DNA of 36,716 nt, taken from NCBI GenBank assembly GCA_027296045.1, contig JAPUJS010000354.1, positions 1 through 36,716 on the forward strand, given 5' to 3'. The stretch's first letter is position 1; every line of letters begins with the position of its first letter. This document shows, one piece after another, positions 25,478 through 34,049 of this stretch. This DNA is from a bacterium (GTDB taxonomy: Bacteria; Latescibacterota; UBA2968). The notes under the pieces are model-generated. The model searched no databases. It was given only the letters and a program-made list of their open reading frames with translations, and was not told where the DNA came from. The position numbers and the translations under genes were made by a program.

Positions 25478-27349
25478 ATGGCAGACTCAAAAGATAGACT
25501 CCAGCAGGCAATCCAACAACAACAGGCCAAACCAAAGCCCACCGCTCCACCTGCGCCCAAACCCAAAGCTCCGTCCAGACCTGCACCTCCCCCCAGGCCT
25601 TCCGCAGCAGCCAGTGCCGCCCCGGCCAAAAAGGCCAAAAAGGCTAAAAAGAAAGCCCTTTTCAAAAAGAAAAAACCCAAAAAGAAAAAAGGACCGGGCA
25701 CCGGCAGCATCTTTAAAAAATACATGTCGGAGATGGCCACCCACTTTGTGGATGAATTCAAAGACGCCACGGCCGAAATCAAACCCAGTGCCCTGATCGC
25801 TCAGGTTTCCGATGGTTTCCAGAGCCTCAAAAAAGGACTCAGCCGGGAAAACAAGGACGAAGACGAGCAGACAGAAGCCTATCAAACGCCTGAAGACAGT
25901 CCCGCCAGGACCGATTCCAAACCATTGGACCGCGACCGCGACTTTTCTCCCCAAGCAAAAACCGCCCAACCTGCCACTCCACCTGCTCCAATGACGTCGC
26001 CGGCAAAAGTGCAAAGGGCCCCTAAGAAAAAACCAAAAGCAGAAGCAGAAGCAGAAGCAGAACCGAGTGCAGAGTCAGCGGATGCAGAATCTTTTCCGGA
26101 GTTAGAACAGGCAGCACAAGATTTGGAAGCACCCGTTCAGGCCGAACCATCCGCCCCACCTGCTCCAATGATCTCGCCAACAAAAATTCGAAGGGCCCCT
26201 AAGAAAAAACCAAGAACAGAACCAGCCCTGGAGCCAAGTGCAGAGTCTGAAGAACCAAGAACGGAAGACCCCCTGGAAGAACTTACTGCTGAGCCCCTCG
26301 CAGACGGTTCGGCACAACAAACAGAATTGGGAGACCTTGCACCCGACCCACTCCAAGAGCCACCCGCTCCAATGACGTCGCCAGCCGAGGATACCGTAGA
26401 AACAGAAGCACAGCCTGAAATGGACGGATCGGTTCCGGCCGAGCCGGTGGCGTCTGGAACAGCAAAGACACAAAAAAAGAAAAAACCCGGGCCAAGAAGG
26501 CAGGTTCCGGTTACAAAAACAGAACAGGCCATCCGAAACTTCCAGGCACTTCAAATCATTCTGAACAACCCCATCTGGAGCCCCGTTGTTCTGGAAATCA
26601 AGACCAGACCCAGCACGCTGTATGCACCCAGAAAGCGGTTTGATACAAATTTTGCAAACACCGAGTTCCGAGAAGGCCTGAAGGCCGCCAGCCTCCTGGC
26701 CACCACCTTTTCTTTTGATCCGGAAAAAATCGAGTTTGTAGAAAAAACCATCCATGTCATCAAAAACCTTCCTCTGGATCCGAAAGAAAAAATCAAATCC
26801 TATACCGAGAATATCGCTTCTACCATTGGAGAAGAACAGACCAAAAAGATCATAACCTTGTTCCACACCAAACAGGTCAAACACCTGCTCTATTCCGTGG
26901 GGACGCGCCTGGGAACGTTCGTGCCCACCATCGAATGCCTCATCCGGACCTACCTTGGGTTGTGCAAGAAGGCACCCCTGACCTCTGGAGAAAGGTTGAA
27001 AATTCAGGACGGAATCCTGATGAAATACCGAAAGGCAAACTACTCCGACGACCTGGCGAAAAAAGCGCAACTCCTGTCCCTGAATTATTTCACGGACTAT
27101 CTGACCGAATTCGGCCTGAAGCTCTATAAAGACCGATTGGCTCAGGTGCCTGGAGGTCATCAGGACAATGTCAAATCCCAGAAACGCCGCCACGAAACCC
27201 TCAAAACCTTCTGCTGCGCCACGATCGAAGAATGGAGCACCAAAGTCGCACTTTCCTCCAACGCCATCAACAACGTCAAAAGTCATTTCATGGAAATGGC
27301 AGACCAGCACTTCGAAAATATCCTTGGAAAGGCCTCTGAAACGGCCTGA
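25478..27349 (+). CDS. Hypothetical protein: Lys/Ala/Pro-rich low-complexity N-terminal half with internal repeats, globular C-terminal domain
   Basis: Histone-H1-like Lys tracts (KKAKKAKKKALFKKKKPKKKKG), three PPAPM(T/I)SP repeats, then a non-repetitive helical domain of about 280 aa. Confidence 0.85.
   Translation: MADSKDRLQQAIQQQQAKPKPTAPPAPKPKAPSRPAPPPRPSAAASAAPAKKAKKAKKKALFKKKKPKKKKGPGTGSIFKKYMSEMATHFVDEFKDATAEIKPSALIAQVSDGFQSLKKGLSRENKDEDEQTEAYQTPEDSPARTDSKPLDRDRDFSPQAKTAQPATPPAPMTSPAKVQRAPKKKPKAEAEAEAEPSAESADAESFPELEQAAQDLEAPVQAEPSAPPAPMISPTKIRRAPKKKPRTEPALEPSAESEEPRTEDPLEELTAEPLADGSAQQTELGDLAPDPLQEPPAPMTSPAEDTVETEAQPEMDGSVPAEPVASGTAKTQKKKKPGPRRQVPVTKTEQAIRNFQALQIILNNPIWSPVVLEIKTRPSTLYAPRKRFDTNFANTEFREGLKAASLLATTFSFDPEKIEFVEKTIHVIKNLPLDPKEKIKSYTENIASTIGEEQTKKIITLFHTKQVKHLLYSVGTRLGTFVPTIECLIRTYLGLCKKAPLTSGERLKIQDGILMKYRKANYSDDLAKKAQLLSLNYFTDYLTEFGLKLYKDRLAQVPGGHQDNVKSQKRRHETLKTFCCATIEEWSTKVALSSNAINNVKSHFMEMADQHFENILGKASETA
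25979..26395 (+). repeat. Intragenic repeats encoding PPAPM(T/I)SP(A/T)K(V/I)xRAPKKKP(K/R)(A/T)E
   Basis: Units start at 25979, 26156 and 26360 (third partial); also GAAGCA hexamer tandem near 26040-26060. Confidence 0.8.
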
Positions 27350-27375
27350 ATCTTGCCGGATCTTCCCTCCTAAAA

Positions 27376-28773
27376 ATGCCCCACATCCTGGTCATTGACG
27401 ATGAACCCAACCTCCGGGAAACCCTTGTAGAGGCCTTCACCATTCAGGGATACGAAGTTTCGACCGCAGCAGACGGCCAGGAAGGCCTGGATCAAACACG
27501 GAACCTACGCCCCGACCTCCTCCTACTCGATTTAAACATGCCTCGCCTCAATGGGTTTCAAGTCCTGGAAACTCTAAAGGCAGATCCAGATCTCCAATCC
27601 ATCCCCGTCATCATTCTCACTGCCCAAACCCAGCAAGACCAGGTCGTGCAGGGTCTGGAACTGGGTGCCAATGACTACATCGGAAAACCCTTTAGCATGC
27701 AGGAGATATTTGCGCGAGTAGGCGTGCAACTTCGCATCCAGGAGTTGGAACAGCAAATTCGCGAATCGGAAGCCTATCATCGGGCCCTCTTCGAACGTTC
27801 ATCCGACCCCGAAATGGTCATCAGCCGATCCGGCGATATCCTCCAGATTAACCATGCGGCTGTCAGTTTGCTGGACACCCCTCCCAACCAGATCCTTCAC
27901 CACAACATCCAGGATCTGATTCATCCAGACGACACAAAAGTCTTCACCGTTGCCTTTTCGGGGGCATTCGACGGCAGCGAAATTCCCATTTTTGAATGCC
28001 ACTTAAACCTCCCAGACGGCAAGATACTCCCGGTAGATACCGACCTGTATTCGGTCGATATCCACGGAGAACGTCACCTCCTGCTCCACATTCGGGATAT
28101 CCGCAGGCGAAAATCCGCCGAAGCCCAATCTACCATGATCTTTGAGCACATCGGCGATGGGGTATTTATTACCGACAACACAGGCCTCATTTTGCTGGCC
28201 AGTCGCAGTACCACCCAATTGACCGGCTTTCCCGAAGACGAAATCGTCGGCCAGGATATTGCCCGATTTCACTGCCAGGACAGCGCCTCGGAATGGGCCG
28301 ATTATCTGGCATCCAGCACTACAGACCCCAAAGTGTACGAGGGCCATTTTCGGCAAAATAACGGCAATGAACTCCCGGTGGAGTGGACCCTGGCCGACTT
28401 CCAGGTCGGCAGTGAATCCTTCTTGATTGGAGTGGTTCGAGACTTAAGCGACCGACGGAATGCCGAAGAAAAGCACATCGAATCCGAACGGCTGCAAACC
28501 CTGATCGAAATTGCCGGGGGGGCTGCCCATGAGATCAACCAGCCTCTCACGGCAATTCTGGGCTATGCCGAAATGTGTGAAAGCCTTTTAGACGACACGC
28601 ACGCCGCCCACGCATATCAAAAACACATTATTGACGCGACCGCACGCATCAGCAAAATCTTGAAGCGCATGCAAGAAATTCGGGAATACCGAACCCGACC
28701 CTATGCCAGTGGACACAACATCGTCGATTTCTCAACCCAAAATGAAAGTGAGGCCGACGATTTAGAACCGTGA
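27376..28773 (+). CDS. REC-PAS-PAS-HisKA protein lacking a HATPase domain
   Basis: HILVIDDEPNLRETLVEAF, LLLLDLNMPRLNGFQVLE, two PAS-like regions, H-box EIAGGAAHEINQPLTAILGYAEM, then a stop after about 70 aa. Confidence 0.9.
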   Translation: MPHILVIDDEPNLRETLVEAFTIQGYEVSTAADGQEGLDQTRNLRPDLLLLDLNMPRLNGFQVLETLKADPDLQSIPVIILTAQTQQDQVVQGLELGANDYIGKPFSMQEIFARVGVQLRIQELEQQIRESEAYHRALFERSSDPEMVISRSGDILQINHAAVSLLDTPPNQILHHNIQDLIHPDDTKVFTVAFSGAFDGSEIPIFECHLNLPDGKILPVDTDLYSVDIHGERHLLLHIRDIRRRKSAEAQSTMIFEHIGDGVFITDNTGLILLASRSTTQLTGFPEDEIVGQDIARFHCQDSASEWADYLASSTTDPKVYEGHFRQNNGNELPVEWTLADFQVGSESFLIGVVRDLSDRRNAEEKHIESERLQTLIEIAGGAAHEINQPLTAILGYAEMCESLLDDTHAAHAYQKHIIDATARISKILKRMQEIREYRTRPYASGHNIVDFSTQNESEADDLEP

Positions 28774-28808
28774 CCTCGCTTGTGAAACTACTGCGTTCCA
28801 AAACCTGC

Positions 28809-29573
28809 TTATGCCCGAGACCCCACCCGATTGATCTTGTTGGCCGCCGCGCCTGCACCAAACCCATTGTCGATATTCACCACCGTCACGCCCGAAGCGC
28901 AGCTATTCAGCATGCCCAGCAGGGCTGCCAACCCGCCAAAACTTGCCCCATATCCGACACTGGTCGGAACCGCCACCACAGGGACATCGACCAATCCTCC
29001 AACCACGCTGGGCAACGCCCCTTCCATCCCGGCAACCACTACAATCACACTGGCCGCCATAATCTTTTCGTGACTGGCCAACAACCGGTGAATGCCCGCC
29101 ACCCCCACATCGTACAAACGCTCTACCGAATTTCCCATCACCTCCGCCGTCACCACTGCCTCCTCTGCAACCGGCAAATCGGATGTTCCGGCAGCCACAA
29201 CCAGAATCGTTCCGGCCGTCTGAACTTCCACGGGCTTTTCTCCCGGCACCACTATTGTCCTTGCCATCACATTGCACACAGCTCCTTCCAAGCGAGCCTT
29301 CAAAGCCTGCCGCATCGCATCGTCTGCCCGCGTGGCCAACAGCGTCGCGCCGGAAGCAACAATCCGCTCCCCAATCTCCACCACCTGATCCACCGTCTTT
29401 CCAGCACAAAACACGACCTCCGGAAAGCCCTGGCGTAGGACCCGATGGTGATCGATCCGTGCAAACCCCAGGTCCTCAAACGGAAACGTGGCCAGCCGTT
29501 CCATCGCCTCTCCAACATCCACGTCGCCTGCTTGCACCAATTCCAAAATCTGCCGAATCCGTTCCGGGGTCAC
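28809..29573 (-). CDS. larB: Nickel pincer cofactor biosynthesis protein LarB (PurE-like)
   Basis: ARIDHHRVLRQGFPEVVFCAGKT, AAGTSDLPVAEEAVVTAEVMGN, YDVGVAGIHRLL, VVVAGMEGALPSVVGGLVDVPVVAVPTSVGYGASFGGLAALLGMLNSCASGVTVVNIDNGFGA. Confidence 0.95.
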   Translation of the reverse strand: MTPERIRQILELVQAGDVDVGEAMERLATFPFEDLGFARIDHHRVLRQGFPEVVFCAGKTVDQVVEIGERIVASGATLLATRADDAMRQALKARLEGAVCNVMARTIVVPGEKPVEVQTAGTILVVAAGTSDLPVAEEAVVTAEVMGNSVERLYDVGVAGIHRLLASHEKIMAASVIVVVAGMEGALPSVVGGLVDVPVVAVPTSVGYGASFGGLAALLGMLNSCASGVTVVNIDNGFGAGAAANKINRVGSRA

Positions 29574-30559
29574 GCCGCCTCCTCTTCCATATTCCGATCG
29601 ACCTCCAACAGGCCGTATAAAATCATCTCCACTCCTTCCGGATCTGCTTCGGTCATCAACAAACGACGAATTTCTGCCGCGCCCCGAAGGCCTTTTACAT
29701 AAGCCGCCAGATGCCGCCTCATTTCCAAAACGCCGGAAGGCATCCCTTTTGTCTCAACGGAAAACCGCAAATGCCGGACAGCCATCTCAATTCGGTCTCG
29801 AACGGTAGGTTCGGGCAACAATTCACCCGTGGCCACATACGTCTCCGTCCGCTCAAAAATCCACGGATTTCCAATAGCCCATCGTCCCACCATCACCAGG
29901 TCACACCCGGTGGTTTGCATCATATCCTGCGCAGCCTCCGGACCGCGCACATCCCCATTGCCAATCACCGGAATCGAGACCGCCTCCTTCACCCGACCAA
30001 TCACGTCCCAGTCAGCCTTACCTGCAAACTTGGCTTCCCGGGTTCGGCCATGCACTGCAACTGCAGCCGCCCCGGCCTGTTCGGCGATTCGGGCAATATC
30101 GACTGCACTGTTGGCCTGGTCCCAACCACTCCGAATCTTCAGCGTTACCGGAATCTCCACTGCCGCCACCATCGCCTCAATCATCTTTCCCAACCGCTCC
30201 GGATCGTTCAACAGGGCCGCCCCCGCCTGCCGATTGACAATCTTTTTCACCGGACACCCACAGTTAATATCAATTAAATCCGGCTCCCGCTCTGCCGCCA
30301 CCCGGGCACCCTCGGCCATCACATCCGGCTCGGAGCCAAACACCTGTACCGAAATCGGATGCTCGTCGGGTTCAAAATCCAGATACCGACTGCTCCGCTC
30401 ACTCCCATCGGCTAACCCGCGGGCACTCACCATTTCCGTCACTGCAAGACTGGCCCCCCGCTCTCGGCACAACAGCCGGAACGACCGATCGGTCACCCCG
30501 GCCAGGGGTGCCAACACCGTCCGCCCTGGAATCTCCACCTGCCCGATCTTAACGCTCAT
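29570..30559 (-). CDS. dusB: tRNA-dihydrouridine synthase
   Basis: LAPLAGVTDRSFRLLCRERGA, DINCGCPVKKIVNRQAGAALL, VTLKIRSGWD, VHGRTREAKFAGKADWDVI, GNGDV. Confidence 0.95.
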   Translation of the reverse strand: MSVKIGQVEIPGRTVLAPLAGVTDRSFRLLCRERGASLAVTEMVSARGLADGSERSSRYLDFEPDEHPISVQVFGSEPDVMAEGARVAAEREPDLIDINCGCPVKKIVNRQAGAALLNDPERLGKMIEAMVAAVEIPVTLKIRSGWDQANSAVDIARIAEQAGAAAVAVHGRTREAKFAGKADWDVIGRVKEAVSIPVIGNGDVRGPEAAQDMMQTTGCDLVMVGRWAIGNPWIFERTETYVATGELLPEPTVRDRIEMAVRHLRFSVETKGMPSGVLEMRRHLAAYVKGLRGAAEIRRLLMTEADPEGVEMILYGLLEVDRNMEEEAA

Positions 30560-30908
30560 TTTTCAACTCCTGGTACAAAATCCATTCGCCCTTCCGATTT
30601 TTCTGGGGTGCCCGGTCATAATACAATTCAAACACCTGCTCTGCCTGTGTTCGCACCCGAAAATATGACTTCCCCACTCCCCAGGAACCCCGTTTTGCCG
30701 CCACCTCCGCATGCTGGGCCTGCATATTTTTCGCCATCCGTCCCTTCCGCTCATAGTCCTGCCATTCGCTTAACAACTCCACCACCTCATAGGTCTCCCC
30801 TGCCCAGACAAATCCATCTGGACATCCGGGTTTTTTCTCAAACTCCGGCGGCTCGTCAAACCGAACCTCAATGGGCTCGCTGATAAAATGCAGGGGTGTT
30901 GGTTGCAT
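30549..30908 (-). CDS. DUF6504-like protein
   Basis: ISEPIEVRFDEPPEF...PDGFVWAGETYEVVELLSEWQDYERKGRMAKNMQ...YFRVRTQAEQVFELYYDRAP. Confidence 0.7.
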   Translation of the reverse strand: MQPTPLHFISEPIEVRFDEPPEFEKKPGCPDGFVWAGETYEVVELLSEWQDYERKGRMAKNMQAQHAEVAAKRGSWGVGKSYFRVRTQAEQVFELYYDRAPQKNRKGEWILYQELKNER

Positions 30909-30921
30909 GGTTTGCCTGGAC

Positions 30922-31755
30922 CTAAATCAACGCCCGAACCTTTTCCGCCCCCACCCTGGCCACTTCAAACGGATCTTGCTCCCACAAATCCTGGCGAAAC
31001 AATTCCAGAGACACCGGCCCCGAAAATCCCTGCTGGGCCAACAGTTCCAGCATCCCTTTCAAATTCAAAATCCCGTCTCCCGGATAGACCCGGTCTCCAT
31101 CCACCAGTTCCTCTCTTGGCTTATCCGTTTGAGGAGCATCGTCAATGTGAAAGATCGACACCTGCTCGCCCGGTACCTTGAGAATATCTTCGTCCTTCCC
31201 CCCTCCTCGAAAAATATGATACGCATCCATCACCACAGTCGTCTCGGCCCGATTTGCCCGGTTCACGATCTCCATCAACACATCCACATTGTTGACATGC
31301 CCCACAAACCCCAGAAACTCCAGGGAGGGCAAACACCCGATCTCCTTGCCCAAATCGATTAATTCAGAAAATCGATCCCCCGCCCGGTTCAGATCGATTT
31401 GCCCGGGACCCGGACCGGCAATAATCCGAGACGCTCCCACAGCCGCACCCTGTTCCATCCGACGACGCACTTCACCCAGCACGTCACCGCGATAGGCCCC
31501 TTCTTCTGCATCCATCCAGTCTTTCAAGTGCACCAGATCGGGCACCTGCAATCCATAATCGTCCAGTGCCCTGCGGACTTCCGACAAACTCCTGCCCGAT
31601 TCTTCAAACGACGTCAAATCGTCATTCCACAACTCAACAGCCTCATATCCCGCCTCGCCTGCGGCCTTAATCTTGTCCATCAAAGAAGCGCTTCGAATGG
31701 TACTGGTATTAAAACAGAGCGTAAACCTCGTCAGATTCCTCTCCAGAGATTTCAA
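30922..31755 (-). CDS. Sugar phosphate isomerase/epimerase (xylose isomerase-like TIM barrel)
   Basis: FNTSTIRSASLMDKIKAAGEAGYEAVELWNDDL, RIIAGPG, LEFLGFVGHVNN, VMDAYHIFRGGGKDED, HIDDAP, GDGILNLKGMLELLAQQGFSGPVSLELF. Confidence 0.9.
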   Translation of the reverse strand: MKSLERNLTRFTLCFNTSTIRSASLMDKIKAAGEAGYEAVELWNDDLTSFEESGRSLSEVRRALDDYGLQVPDLVHLKDWMDAEEGAYRGDVLGEVRRRMEQGAAVGASRIIAGPGPGQIDLNRAGDRFSELIDLGKEIGCLPSLEFLGFVGHVNNVDVLMEIVNRANRAETTVVMDAYHIFRGGGKDEDILKVPGEQVSIFHIDDAPQTDKPREELVDGDRVYPGDGILNLKGMLELLAQQGFSGPVSLELFRQDLWEQDPFEVARVGAEKVRALI

Positions 31756-31866
31756 GATAGGCTTCCAAAATCACATATCGATTGGACCGGGCACATAACC
31801 TGGCTAAAATCTAACGATTCAACAAGATAAGATCAATACAAACCTGTGGCAACGATCCGGTACATC

Positions 31867-31900
31867 AAAAAAAGCGTTCGAACCTGCAAAGTCCGAACGC
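31867..31900 (-). terminator. Rho-independent terminator on minus strand
   Basis: GCGTTCG...CGAACGC stem followed by 7 T on the minus strand. Confidence 0.7.
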
Positions 31901-31924
31901 CTCACATGATTCAAAAGCGTGTCT

Positions 31925-32053
31925 TTAATTCGGATGAATCCAAATCTTCTTCCACATCCGCATCGTGTTCAACTGTCGTTTGGCCTGGGCATACCGATTC
32001 AGAATCTCAATCACCTTGAGTCTCAGCGCTAGTTTATGCAAATCGACCGACAT
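31925..32053 (-). CDS. 42-aa basic small protein
   Basis: MSVDLHKLALRLKVIEILNRYAQAKRQLNTMRMWKKIWIHPN; GCAGGAGGTCCG-ATG ribosome binding site; terminator downstream. Confidence 0.5.
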   Translation of the reverse strand: MSVDLHKLALRLKVIEILNRYAQAKRQLNTMRMWKKIWIHPN

Positions 32054-32212
32054 CGGACCTCCTGCAAAAACGGGTGAACCAGCCTTTCCAACCATAATAC
32101 GCAGGTGCTTGCCAAAAGTCAAGCCAACGAACAGAAATTTCTTTACACCATGAAAAGTGCCGCCTATATTGCACAACGCACTTAGAATCCAAAACTTAAA
32201 AAAGGAGCTACG

Positions 32213-32974
32213 ATGGCGGAAGACCTCCTGAAAACCCGACTCAAAAATGGCGAGGTGGTGATAGGGCCCTTTGTCAACCTCGCTTCAGGTGCCCTGATCG
32301 AAATCGCCGCCTATGCCGGTTTTGATTTTGTCATCCTGGATACCGAACACGGCCCACTCGACATCGGGACGGCCGAAGACCTCTGTCGGGTTGCCCACGG
32401 TGTGGGGATTTCCCCTATTGTGAGGGTCCGCGAAAACGATCCCCCACAAATTCTCCGGGCACTCGACATTGGCGCCCATGGCGTCCAGGTCCCCCAGATT
32501 TGCAATCAGGCCGATGGCGAAGCCGTTGTCAATGCCGCCAAATATACCCCCCTGGGCATGCGGGGCGTTTCCCCCTATACACGTGCAGCCCGATACTTTG
32601 TCGATGGCGCGAAAATCTTTGAACGATTGAATGAAGAATCCATGACGATTGTCCACGTAGAAGGCGTGGAAGGCCTCGAAAACCTGGACGGGATCATCTC
32701 AGTCGAAGGTCTGGACGTCATCTTCCTGGGGCCCTACGACCTGTCTCAGTCCCTCGGCATCCCAGGCCAGGTCAGCGACCCCCGGGTGGTCGATCGCATG
32801 AAAGAAGCCGCAGAAAAAATCAACAGTGCAGGGTTGACTGTGGGCACATTTGCCGACAGCCCCGAAACCGCAAAGCGCTGGATAGATGCGGGGGTACGCT
32901 ATATCTCCCTTTCCGTAGATACGGGCATCTATCTCCAGGGCTGCAGACAAATACTTCAGGGGGTTCGAGGCTGA
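32213..32974 (+). CDS. HpcH/HpaI-type class II aldolase
   Basis: DFVILDTEHGPLDIGTAEDLCRVA, VRVRENDPPQILRALDIGAHGVQVPQI, GMRGVSPYTRAARY, DVIFLGPYDLSQSLGIPGQ. Confidence 0.94.
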   Translation: MAEDLLKTRLKNGEVVIGPFVNLASGALIEIAAYAGFDFVILDTEHGPLDIGTAEDLCRVAHGVGISPIVRVRENDPPQILRALDIGAHGVQVPQICNQADGEAVVNAAKYTPLGMRGVSPYTRAARYFVDGAKIFERLNEESMTIVHVEGVEGLENLDGIISVEGLDVIFLGPYDLSQSLGIPGQVSDPRVVDRMKEAAEKINSAGLTVGTFADSPETAKRWIDAGVRYISLSVDTGIYLQGCRQILQGVRG

Positions 32975-32998
32975 TTCAACCCGCTGTATTGTGCGATC

Positions 32999-33027
32999 GA
33001 GTCTCCACCGATCCGTGGGAGTGTCAA
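32999..33027 (+). mobile_element. Relic or solo right end related to the TnpB element
   Basis: ATCCGTGGGAGTGTCAA (33011-33027) identical to 15232-15248; upstream GAGTCTCCACCG resembles GAGAATCCCACGG of the intact element. Confidence 0.65.
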
Positions 33028-34022
33028 TCTTTCCAGACCTTCTGAAAAAGCCGGAGCCAGTTTCCGCCGAGGATTTTGGCTGTGTCCGTTTCGTTGTAGC
33101 CACGTTTGAGCAATTCCAGTGCGACGTTGGAAAATTTGTCGGGGGTTTCCATTCCCCGGGGATGGATCAGGGGGTCGGGATAGGTCATAGGACGGGCTTT
33201 GTATTTGGTTCCCTGCTGGGAGAATATCCAGTCGAAAAATGCCTTGGGTTGATCCTGGGTGTAGTCGGTTCCGATTGCCACGTGGTCTATTCCCACCCTT
33301 TCGACCAGATCTTCGATGGCGTCTACGTATTCCTCCAGCGTGGACTCAAATGTGCTGGGAAAGAAGGCGGGAAAGGCATTGGCACCGACGACGCCCCCTT
33401 TTTCAGTGAGGCGTTTGAGGGCTTCGTCGGTTTTGTTGCGCACGTGATCGACAAAATCGCGGGCATTTGCATGGGTAAAGGCTACGGGCTGTTCCGAGGC
33501 TTCAATGGTTTCCAGGGTGGTGCGGTCGCCAACGTGGGAGAGGTCGATGAGGATGCCCAGGCGGTTCATTTCCCGAATCACATCCAGACCAAAGTTGCTG
33601 AGGCCGTCATCGGTGCGTTCGTAGCAGCCGTTGCCCAGTAGGTTGCGCTCGTTGTAGGTGATCTGCACTATACGCACGCCCAGGGTGTGGAAGAGTTCGA
33701 GGCGGTCCAGGTCGTTTTCGATAGGCGAGGCGTTCTGCCATCCCAGGATAATGCCCACCCTGCCGTCTTTTTTGGCCTGCAGGATGTCCTGGGCGGTCCT
33801 GACCTGGACCAGGGTGTCTTCATATTCCCTGAACCGGCGCAGCCAGGCAGCGATGTTGTCCATGGCCTCCGCGTAGTTTTCCCATATGGCGCTGGTGGCA
33901 TTGATGGCGGTTATCCCGCCCGCGTGCAGGCTCTGATATACGGCGGGGCTCTCCCAATTGCTCACGTTCAGGCCGTCGATCACAATGGCCTCATTGTAGG
34001 GTTGTATTTCGGTGCTCGCCAT
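33024..34022 (-). CDS. Membrane dipeptidase (peptidase M19) family protein, noncanonical N-terminal metal motif
   Basis: IIDLSHVGDRTTLETIEASEQPVAFTHANAR, GVVGANAFPAF, VGIDHVAIGTDYT, KILGGNWLRLFQKVW. Confidence 0.9.
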   Translation of the reverse strand: MASTEIQPYNEAIVIDGLNVSNWESPAVYQSLHAGGITAINATSAIWENYAEAMDNIAAWLRRFREYEDTLVQVRTAQDILQAKKDGRVGIILGWQNASPIENDLDRLELFHTLGVRIVQITYNERNLLGNGCYERTDDGLSNFGLDVIREMNRLGILIDLSHVGDRTTLETIEASEQPVAFTHANARDFVDHVRNKTDEALKRLTEKGGVVGANAFPAFFPSTFESTLEEYVDAIEDLVERVGIDHVAIGTDYTQDQPKAFFDWIFSQQGTKYKARPMTYPDPLIHPRGMETPDKFSNVALELLKRGYNETDTAKILGGNWLRLFQKVWKD

Positions 34023-34049
34023 TTCCTGTCCTTCGGTGTAAAGATAAAT

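Noticed and set aside
25979-26395. Tandem repeats as a CRISPR or satellite array
   Set aside because: In frame within one CDS, imperfect, irregular spacing; protein-level repeats.
33000-33030. Replication origin as the cause of the GC-skew flip
   Set aside because: No dnaA, dnaN, gyrB, DnaA-box cluster or AT-rich unwinding element visible around 33 kb; a rearrangement, acquisition or misjoin is more economical.
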